From NCBI GenBank assembly GCA_022823105.1, contig JAJDXU010000351.1, positions 1 to 10,339 on the forward strand: a stretch of DNA of 10,339 nucleotides. Reading direction: 5' to 3'. The notes beneath the pieces were generated by a model. That model did not search any database. It was not told the origin of the DNA and worked only from the letters and a program-made list of their open reading frames with translations. The position numbers and the translations under genes are program-made. The stretch is from Dehalococcoidia bacterium. Its GTDB lineage: Bacteria > Chloroflexota > Dehalococcoidia > Lucifugimonadales > UBA3495. Shown here piece after piece: positions 5,632-10,339 of the stretch. Each line of letters begins with the position of its first letter. Positions within the stretch are counted from its first letter, which is position 1.

Positions 5632-6591
5632 ATGAACACTCTCAAAACCTTCTTCCTGCTGATGGTCTTGACGGGCATGCTGTTGCTCATCGGCGCCGCC
5701 ATTGGCGGTCAGGCCGGCCTTGTCATCGCCCTTGTGTTCGCCCTGGCGATGAACTTCGGCGCCTATTGGTTCAGCGACAAGATCGCCCTCAGCATGGCTC
5801 ACGCCAAGGAGATCACCCGCGAGGACGACCCCCAGTTCTACGACCTCGTCGAGGAACAGGCCCGCCTCGCCAACATGCCCATGCCACGGGTGTACGAGAT
5901 CGATTCCGACTCTCCCAACGCCTTCGCCACCGGACGCAACCCCCAGAACGCCGCCGTCGCCGCCACCACCGGCATCCGCCGCATCCTCACGCGCGACGAA
6001 CTCGCCGGCGTCATGGCCCACGAGATGGCTCACGTCGGCAACCGCGACACCCTCATCATGGCCACCGTCGCCACCATCGCCGGCGCAATCTCCATGCTCG
6101 CCTTCATGGCCCAGTTCGCCGCCATCTTCGGCAGCTTCTGCGGCCACAGCGACGATGAAGAAGGAGGCGGTGGCGGAAACATGATTTCCCTGCTCATCAT
6201 CGCCATCATCATGCCCATCGCCGCCACCATCATACGCCTCGCCATCTCACGCGCCCGCGAGTTTCAGGCCGACCAGACCGGCGCACACAACTGCGGCAAC
6301 CCCGAGGCCCTCGCCCGCGCCCTGGAAAAACTCGAACTCGGCTCCGAAATCCGCCCCATGAAGGTCAACGAGGCCGCCTCCCACCTCTTCATCGTCAATC
6401 CCCTCAGCGGCAAGTCCATGGCCCGCCTGTTCTCAACCCACCCTCCCATCGAGGAACGCTGCCGCCGCCTGCGCGCCATGAACGTCCGTCCCAGGTTCGA
6501 TGACGTCGACACCTCAGGCATCGACATGCCGACCCGCAACGACCAGCCAAACTACGAAATCCCCGACAGCAACGACCGCCCCAACTTCTGA
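5632..6591 (+). CDS. htpX: Membrane zinc metalloprotease HtpX (M48B)
   Basis: A 319-residue protein. Two hydrophobic segments at the N-terminus (about 7-24 and 28-47) precede a cytoplasmic protease domain. H130-E-M-A-H134 is the HExxH zinc site, and E210 in SRAREFQAD is the third zinc ligand. A second hydrophobic pair lies at about 141-168 and 184-204, separated by a loop of acidic and glycine residues (SDDEEGGGGG). The FSTHPPIEER motif (267-276) is typical of the family. The length fits HtpX (about 290-320), with a somewhat longer hydrophilic tail. It should degrade misfolded membrane proteins at the cytoplasmic membrane. The ATG at 5632 has GAGGA six bases upstream, behind an extended -10 promoter. 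The next gene follows after 32 nt on the same strand. Confidence 0.94.
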   Translation: MNTLKTFFLLMVLTGMLLLIGAAIGGQAGLVIALVFALAMNFGAYWFSDKIALSMAHAKEITREDDPQFYDLVEEQARLANMPMPRVYEIDSDSPNAFATGRNPQNAAVAATTGIRRILTRDELAGVMAHEMAHVGNRDTLIMATVATIAGAISMLAFMAQFAAIFGSFCGHSDDEEGGGGGNMISLLIIAIIMPIAATIIRLAISRAREFQADQTGAHNCGNPEALARALEKLELGSEIRPMKVNEAASHLFIVNPLSGKSMARLFSTHPPIEERCRRLRAMNVRPRFDDVDTSGIDMPTRNDQPNYEIPDSNDRPNF

Positions 6592-6623
6592 ACGCCCGAC
6601 CGGGCTTTGACCCGAATGCCGTC

Positions 6624-7427
6624 ATGATCCAACGAAAAGCCGACCCCAAAGCCGTTGCCGTTGCCCGGGCGGTTCAGGACTCTGTTCCGGAGGATACCGT
6701 CATCGTCCTGTTCGGCTCCCGCGCGCGGGGCGACCACAACCGCCTCTCCGACATCGACTTGATGGTGCTGCAACCTGATGGCAACGCCAGTAACCCGGAC
6801 GCCATGGCCGCGACCTGCCGCGCTGCTAACGCCTTGGCTGAAAAAGAATACGGCCACACGGTAACGGTGGACATCTTGCATCTGGACCACCCTCGTTTTC
6901 GTCGTGGCCGCTGCGCCGTTAACCATGTGGCCTACGACATTACCCGAGACGGCATCCCAATGACTCGCATCCCCCACGACGCCATCAACTCAGATGACTT
7001 TGACGACGGCTACCCCGACAATTGGCCTGACATAAGCGAGCGCTTGCGAGATGCTCCCGATTCATTCAGGTCGATGCGTCATGATTTAGACGACGGAGCC
7101 GAAAAATACATGGGCCGACACGCGCAGGAAACTTTGGAGCACTGCTACAAAGCGCTGCTGTCAACCTTGGAGATTGCCTACCCGCGCACTCACAACTTGC
7201 GAGAATTGGAGGCCCTGCTCGAACGCCACAGCGAACAGCACGGCCTCTTCATACCCCGTAGTCTGGATTGGCTGGAAAACTTTTCCGGTGGAGGGCGTTA
7301 CTCCTCCCCAGCCCCTATTACTGTTCCGCCACAGGAGTTGTTCGAGCAGATCGAGCGCGTCAAAGACGCAATCATCGCCCGCGTGTATCAAGTTACAGGA
7401 ACCACCGAGGCCGACTTGTACCCATAG
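6624..7427 (+). CDS. Fused MNT nucleotidyltransferase-HEPN protein
   Basis: A 267-residue protein. The N-terminal half is a minimal nucleotidyltransferase: GSRARGDHNRLSDIDL (31-46) gives the GS motif and two metal-binding Asp residues (D43, D45), with a third in TVDIL (D83). The C-terminal half (about 150-255) is helical with a HEPN-like pattern, including YPRTHNLRELEALLERH (186-202). An RxxxxH occurs at R201-H206, but I cannot say it is the catalytic HEPN motif. In two-gene MntA/HepT-type toxin-antitoxin systems the MNT protein AMPylates the HEPN RNase; here both are on one chain, so it could be a self-regulating unit or a non-toxic relative. The start at 6624 lacks a clear Shine-Dalgarno, and the gene follows htpX after 32 nt. 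It converges on the cyclase gene (19-bp gap). Confidence 0.85.
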   Translation: MIQRKADPKAVAVARAVQDSVPEDTVIVLFGSRARGDHNRLSDIDLMVLQPDGNASNPDAMAATCRAANALAEKEYGHTVTVDILHLDHPRFRRGRCAVNHVAYDITRDGIPMTRIPHDAINSDDFDDGYPDNWPDISERLRDAPDSFRSMRHDLDDGAEKYMGRHAQETLEHCYKALLSTLEIAYPRTHNLRELEALLERHSEQHGLFIPRSLDWLENFSGGGRYSSPAPITVPPQELFEQIERVKDAIIARVYQVTGTTEADLYP

Positions 7428-7446
7428 GTACGCGACTGCCGTTCCC

Positions 7447-8397
7447 TCAGAAAATCGCTATCGGGTTCACCGGGCTCCCCGTAACGTTCCTCAGCCTCAG
7501 CGCCCCTATCGACAGCATGAACTCGTAGCGGTTGTGCCGCGCCGCAACCTCCGCCACTTCCTCCAGATTGGCGTTGTCGATCAGCCACACCCCCAGGTAA
7601 ACCAGGCACGAGATGTGCAGCGGCGACACGATGTTCGGGTACTCGTTGGGCCGGATGTCGTTCGAGGTGTCCGTTCCCAGCATCGCGATCCCCCGGTCCT
7701 TGAACCACGGCGCACACGCCACGTGGCACGCCACGCTCGGCTCCGTCGGCGGCAACGGCCCCTCCACCAGCCGCCTCCGGTAGTTCCCCGTCCGCACCAG
7801 CAGGATGTCGCCGGACTCCACGGTGACGCCGTGATCGGCCTCCGCAGCGTCCAGATCCTCCGGCATCACCGGCGCGTCCGGCGGAAGCCAGTCCACCCCG
7901 CGGATCTTGGCGATGTCCAGCAGCACGCCACGGCTCACCAGCCCCTGCGCCGTCAGGTCTATGGCGTGGCTCTGCGCCCCCTCACGCGACGTCACCACCG
8001 CCGCCGGCACGCCGTTGTACATGAACCCGTCGTACGAATAGTGCGACAGCGCGTCGATGTGCGTGATGGTCTGCCCGTGAAACACCATCCCGATGAACTC
8101 CGCCGCGCCCCGACGCGAGTTGCGCCTCTCCAGCGGGTCAGTGTTCCGGCCCTCGCCGCTGTCCACCATGAACCGCTGCACCTGGTGGCTGATGTCGGGC
8201 GCCATGTCGGTGGTGATGGGTCGCGCGCAGCTCACCGTCTCCCCGGTCTGCACCAGCGCCGCCGCCTGCGTCCTCTTGTCCTGGGTGATCAGGTTCAGCG
8301 CGCCCAGTTGGTCCTGCTGACCCCATCGTCCCCAGTTGTTCTCGTTCCGGTACCACTCCAGCACTTGCGCCTCTGTGGGCACTCCCGCGAAAGCCAT
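7447..8397 (-). CDS. Cyclase family metal-dependent hydrolase (kynurenine formamidase-like)
   Basis: A 316-residue protein. FHGQTITHIDALSH (106-119) contains the family's metal-binding pattern: H107, H113, D115 and H119, as in the HxGTHxDxxxH signature. DWLPP and GDILLVRTG (about 210-220) are further conserved segments, as is GTDTSND. Proteins of this family hydrolyse formamides, amides or enol lactones; the long N-terminal part (GRWGQQDQLGALNLIT) is typical of the larger cyclase subgroup rather than of KynB itself. The substrate is not determinable. No signal peptide is visible. The ATG at 8397 has GGAGGG four bases upstream. It converges with the MNT-HEPN gene and diverges from the DUF5679 gene, so it is probably transcribed alone. 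Confidence 0.93.
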   Translation of the reverse strand: MAFAGVPTEAQVLEWYRNENNWGRWGQQDQLGALNLITQDKRTQAAALVQTGETVSCARPITTDMAPDISHQVQRFMVDSGEGRNTDPLERRNSRRGAAEFIGMVFHGQTITHIDALSHYSYDGFMYNGVPAAVVTSREGAQSHAIDLTAQGLVSRGVLLDIAKIRGVDWLPPDAPVMPEDLDAAEADHGVTVESGDILLVRTGNYRRRLVEGPLPPTEPSVACHVACAPWFKDRGIAMLGTDTSNDIRPNEYPNIVSPLHISCLVYLGVWLIDNANLEEVAEVAARHNRYEFMLSIGALRLRNVTGSPVNPIAIF

Positions 8398-8445
8398 GGT
8401 TCCCTCCGTCGCAATTCGCCGTTCCTCTCCGGCAGAGTTCCCGGC

Positions 8446-8451
8446 ATTCTA
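8446..8451 (-). promoter_or_regulatory. Possible -10 of the cyclase gene
   Basis: Minus-strand TAGAAT (five of six to consensus) would start transcription about 40 nt before the ATG. No matching -35 is visible, so this is a weak call. Confidence 0.3.
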
Positions 8452-8514
8452 CACCAACACTTGCTGAATCACCGACGAGCCCGCCGGCCCGCCCGAAACA
8501 AACGCAAACCAACC

Positions 8515-8523
8515 TGTTACACT
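8515..8523 (+). promoter_or_regulatory. Possible extended -10 upstream of DUF5679 gene
   Basis: TGTTACACT reads as TGn plus TACACT. At 17-bp spacing GAAACA gives only half a -35. If used, the transcript would start near 8530 and carry a leader of about 200 nt with the hairpin run at 8562-8709. Confidence 0.35.
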
Positions 8524-8561
8524 GCGCGTATCAATATATGCCAGCCCAATGCGCCCACCGT

Positions 8562-8709
8562 GTGCATATAGCACGGGCAAAGCTGGTGGAAACGCAAGCT
8601 TCCAATGAGAAGCGCCGTCGACGAAACACCCGATCGCTCGGGATTCGCCCGGGCCGGCGGGCATCGCGTGCCAACCATCGCACGCGCGTTTCAGAGGCGG
8701 TTGAACGCC
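8562..8709 (+). other. Run of hairpins in the leader of the DUF5679 gene
   Basis: Within this otherwise gene-free stretch (8398-8731) five short stems follow each other: GTGC/GCAC (8562-8574), GCTTC/GAAGC (8598-8613), CCCGA/TCGGG with a four-base loop (8629-8642), CGCGTGC/GCACGCG with an eight-base loop (8665-8686), and GGCG/CGCC (8696-8709). An alternative AAGCT/AGCTT pair (8580-8601) competes with the second stem. The bases from 8571 (GCACGGGCAAAGC, then ACGCAAGC) recall part of a c-di-GMP-I (GEMM) aptamer from memory, but the rest of the aptamer is missing. A structured leader is likely; its class is unknown. Confidence 0.45.
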
Positions 8710-8731
8710 CCGCATAAGGGAGAAAGCAATC

Positions 8732-8914
8732 ATGCCGCCAAGCCCACGGGAACCCAGAGAACCCCGGGAACCCATCATCTACTGCGCACGCTGCAACGCC
8801 AACACCCCTACCCGCGATCCCGAGATCATCACCATGCGCAACGGCATGCCGGCCACCATCGGCTACTGCGTCCGCTGCGGCACCAGGAAATTCCACCAGG
8901 GCGTTGGCCGCTGA
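8732..8914 (+). CDS. DUF5679 mini zinc-ribbon protein
   Basis: A 60-residue protein. YCARCNANT (17-25) and YCVRCGTRKF (45-54) give two CxxC knuckles, which should hold one zinc ion. Between them lie DPEIITMRNGMPATIG residues matching the DUF5679 pattern, in which an NG(x)PA motif precedes the second knuckle. The N-terminus holds a proline/glutamate triplet repeat (PREPREPREP). It is small and probably cytoplasmic; its partner and role are unknown. The ATG at 8732 has AAGGGAG nine bases upstream. It converges on fmt with a 30-bp gap. Confidence 0.88.
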   Translation: MPPSPREPREPREPIIYCARCNANTPTRDPEIITMRNGMPATIGYCVRCGTRKFHQGVGR

Positions 8915-8944
8915 CCCAGCGCGGCCGACTCCCTCCCCTAGCAC

Positions 8945-9928
8945 TCAGCCCAAACGCGAGCCCATGAATTCCGGGTATCCGCGCAAGAACTCCCCCGCCG
9001 TCGACGCCCTCCGACCCGCCAGCTGCAGACGCCGCACCGCCAACAATCCGTCGCCCGTCCCCACGGCAATGTCCGCATCCGGCGCCGCAGTCACCGTCCC
9101 GGGACCCGCGTCCAATCCGGACAACGGCGCAACCTCCAGCAGCTTCAGTTCCTTCCCGCCCCACATCGTGTACAAACCCGGCCAGGGCGCATAGGCCCGT
9201 TGTCGCCGCGCCAGTACCTCCGCGCTCAATCCCCAGTCTGCCAACCCGTCGGCCCGTTCCAGCTTGCCTGTGTACGTCGCCAGATCCCCGTCCTGATCGA
9301 TTGCCGTGATACTCCCCCCGGTCCAACTGGGCAGCGAGTCAACCAGCAACTCGGCCCCGTCTGCGAACAACCTCTCAGTCAACCCCGCCGCGTCGTCCCA
9401 GGCGTCGATCGCCCGCTCGCGTTGCGCTATGATCGGCCCGGTATCCATCCCCTCGTCCAGCAGCATCAGCGACACTCCCGTAACCGTATCGCCGGCCAGG
9501 ATCGCCCCCGCCACCGGCGCCGGGCCCCGGTACTTCGGAAGCAGCGATGGATGCAGGTTCAGGCATCCATACCGCGGAATCGACAGAACCTCCGGGGGCA
9601 GCAGCCTCCCGTAAGCCGCCACCACGATAACGTCCGGCCGGTGCGATTCCAGGCCCGCCACCGCCTCCGCGTTGCGGAAACTTCCGGGCTGCTCCACCGG
9701 GATACCCAGTTCCTGCGCCCTAACCTTGACCGGCGACGGCTCCACCGTCTGGCCCCTGCCCCTCTTGCGGTCCGGCGGTGTGTAAACCGCCACCAGCTCC
9801 ACACCTGCGCACTCCCGCAGCGCATCCAGCGCCGGCACGGCGAACGACGGCGTACCCATGAACACCGCGCGGTATGATTTACCGCTCGACGCATGGGCTT
9901 GAGATTCCGTTTCTGAACCGCTTGACAA
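8945..9928 (-). CDS. fmt: Methionyl-tRNA formyltransferase
   Basis: A 327-residue protein that transfers a formyl group from 10-formyl-THF to Met-tRNAfMet for translation initiation in the cytoplasm. AVFMGTPSFAVPALDAL (21-37) is the N-terminal signature. N124-L-H126-PSLLPKYRGPAP (124-138) and D162 (LLDEGMDTGP) form the N-H-D catalytic triad. YTPPDRKRGRG (49-59) and YGRLLPPEVL (106-115) are other conserved segments. The C-terminal tRNA-binding domain runs from about residue 210 (RRQRAYAPWPG). The start is a TTG at 9928 with GGGG six bases upstream; later in-frame ATG or GTG codons would remove the conserved N-terminus. Length is normal. It is transcribed toward the DUF5679 gene, and its start codon overlaps the -35 box of the divergent attenuator promoter. 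Confidence 0.97.
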   Translation of the reverse strand: MSSGSETESQAHASSGKSYRAVFMGTPSFAVPALDALRECAGVELVAVYTPPDRKRGRGQTVEPSPVKVRAQELGIPVEQPGSFRNAEAVAGLESHRPDVIVVAAYGRLLPPEVLSIPRYGCLNLHPSLLPKYRGPAPVAGAILAGDTVTGVSLMLLDEGMDTGPIIAQRERAIDAWDDAAGLTERLFADGAELLVDSLPSWTGGSITAIDQDGDLATYTGKLERADGLADWGLSAEVLARRQRAYAPWPGLYTMWGGKELKLLEVAPLSGLDAGPGTVTAAPDADIAVGTGDGLLAVRRLQLAGRRASTAGEFLRGYPEFMGSRLG

Positions 9929-9951
9929 GTAAATCCCCTGCGATGTAAATT
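9922..9951 (+). promoter_or_regulatory. Promoter of the attenuator leader
   Basis: TTGACA (9922-9927, perfect -35) and TAAATT (9946-9951) are separated by 18 bp. Transcription would start near 9958. The -35 lies on the fmt start codon, so this transcript diverges from fmt and the two promoters may affect each other. Confidence 0.65.
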
Positions 9952-9997
9952 TGCTTCAACCGCTGTGCGGAAACTTGAAGAAAGGAGGTGATTGCGA

Positions 9998-10069
9998 ATG
10001 GAAGCTAGTTTAACATGCTGGGGCGATGGTAGGCACCAGTCTGGACACGACGGGGTGAGCGCCTCTTAG
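9998..10069 (+). CDS. Leader peptide of the attenuator (23 aa)
   Basis: The ATG at 9998 follows GAAAGGAGGTGA by six bases, the best Shine-Dalgarno in the window. The peptide is MEASLTCWGDGRHQSGHDGVSAS, ending in TAG at 10067. The only Trp codon (codon 8, 10019-10021) starts exactly at the first base of arm A, after a Cys codon. A ribosome paused there would cover most of arm A. A ribosome that reaches the stop lies beyond arm A, leaving A:B free to form. This fits control by Trp (or Cys) supply, but one Trp codon is fewer than in most trp leaders. An antibiotic-induced stall, as in erm or cat leaders, is the alternative. The peptide itself probably has no function. Confidence 0.68.
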   Translation: MEASLTCWGDGRHQSGHDGVSAS

Positions 10070-10147
10070 CGTCATCGCTTTTCTTAAAAACGGCATTTAG
10101 CCCGTCAGTCGGGCCCAGACCAGTGTCTACCGTCGCCCCAAGGTTTT

Positions 10148-10198
10148 GGGAGCATCGGGCGACAAGCCAAAGGTCCAGTCTGGGCCCGATACCCTTTT
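10148..10198 (+). terminator. Intrinsic terminator of the attenuator (C:D)
   Basis: GGG (10148-10150) and ATCGGGC (10154-10160) pair with GCCCGAT (10184-10190) and CCC (10192-10194). GAC/GTC and GCC/GGT extend the stem inward. Four T follow directly (10195-10198). The tract is short, so termination may be partial. D is shared with the B:D antiterminator pairing. Confidence 0.62.
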
Positions 10199-10276
10199 AA
10201 TCGCATCGTCCATAACCCTTCCCTTCGACGTTTTCGTCAAATCCTGCCCCGGGTTTGCTCGCGATACTCAGCCCGA

Positions 10277-10305
10277 TTGACAAATTCGGCCGCTAATCAT
10301 ACATT
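10277..10305 (+). promoter_or_regulatory. Second promoter, downstream of the terminator
   Basis: TTGACA (10277-10282) and TACATT (10300-10305) are exactly 17 bp apart. Transcription would start near 10312 toward a gene beyond the right edge. No start codon with a Shine-Dalgarno follows in the remaining bases. If real, it lets the downstream gene escape the attenuator. Confidence 0.55.
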
Positions 10306-10339
10306 GAAAGGTACACCATTCGTAACGTCAGCCACGGAG

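Larger units (their letters stand above)
9958..10203 (+). ncRNA. Leader RNA with ribosome-mediated transcription attenuator
   Basis: The elements of a classical attenuator are in order. They are a promoter (9922-9951), a strong Shine-Dalgarno (GAAAGGAGGTGA ending at 9991), a 23-codon ORF (9998-10069), and then three alternative pairings. Arm A (10019-10044) pairs with arm B (10115-10140): 24 of 26 positions, 22 Watson-Crick and two G-U. The 5' extension of B (10109-10120) pairs perfectly over 12 bp with D (10178-10189). C (10154-10160) plus GGG (10148-10150) pairs with D (10184-10190) plus CCC (10192-10194), followed by TTTT. A and D both contain CCAGTCTGG, and B and C both contain TCGGGC, as competing elements should. 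A:B formation leaves D free for the C:D terminator. A ribosome stalled on A would free B to hold D and allow read-through. Confidence 0.7.

Noticed and set aside
6594..6605. Terminator between htpX and the MNT-HEPN gene (GCCC/GGGC then TTTG)
   Set aside because: A four-base stem and three T are too weak to call.
7174..8571. A 465-codon plus-strand frame across MNT-HEPN and the cyclase gene
   Set aside because: It overlaps two recognised genes in other frames and has low-information composition.
9976..9991. Minus-strand TCACCTCCTTTC resembling the 3' end of 16S rRNA
   Set aside because: It is only the complement of a strong Shine-Dalgarno; no rRNA sequence surrounds it.
9958..10203. T-box, 6S RNA or SRP RNA
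   Set aside because: No T-box core or AGNN specifier loop, no SRP GGAA domain; the ORF, Shine-Dalgarno and competing terminator fit attenuation better than a 6S-like rod. A 6S-like alternative was considered because A:B is long.

Overview
The window is GC-rich (by eye about 60 to 65%) bacterial DNA. It most resembles Chloroflexota of the Dehalococcoidia/SAR202 kind. The clues are an enolase-superfamily (mandelate racemase-type) enzyme, a DUF5679 mini zinc-ribbon protein, an M48 protease of HtpX type, a metal-dependent cyclase-family hydrolase and a UGSC-family selenoprotein. No rRNA or tRNA is present, so the taxonomy is inference.

Positions 51-4527 (minus strand) look like one six-gene operon behind a perfect TATAAT -10 box at 4560-4565. 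In transcription order it holds an enolase-superfamily dehydratase/racemase; a small conserved protein; a clan AA (retropepsin-like) aspartic protease whose start overlaps the previous stop by 8 bp; a DUF4268/PD-(D/E)XK-like protein; a 345-residue protein of the family that accompanies UGSC proteins; and a UGSC selenoprotein. The last gene is split by an in-frame TGA at 309-311. That TGA is the Sec codon of the family's U-G-S-C motif and is followed by a good bacterial SECIS hairpin (275-303). The middle three genes are less GC-rich than their neighbours and look like an inserted cassette. A 40-bp tandem repeat starts the window and supplies the last codons and stop of the selenoprotein gene.

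Positions 4528-5631 hold no convincing gene. They contain two tandem copies of a roughly 205-bp structured repeat. The first copy is interrupted by a 510-bp element (4769-5278) with about 20-bp imperfect terminal inverted repeats and a perfect 10-bp flanking duplication; the second copy serves as the uninterrupted empty site. This looks like a previously unlabelled MITE-like element.

Positions 5632-8397 carry htpX (+), a single-chain MNT-HEPN protein (+) and a convergent cyclase-family hydrolase (-). Positions 8398-8731 are non-coding with a run of hairpins leading into a 60-residue DUF5679 protein (+). Next comes fmt (-), methionyl-tRNA formyltransferase.

Positions 9922-10339 (+) hold what appears to be a complete ribosome-mediated transcription attenuator. 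It has a consensus-like promoter, a near-perfect Shine-Dalgarno, a 23-codon leader peptide with one Trp codon exactly at the start of a 26-nt arm, a pairing (A:B) of 24/26 positions, a competing 12-bp perfect pairing (B:D), and a terminator hairpin (C:D) followed by TTTT. The regulated gene lies beyond the right edge. The selenoprotein, the attenuator and the insertion element are the three strongest discoveries.
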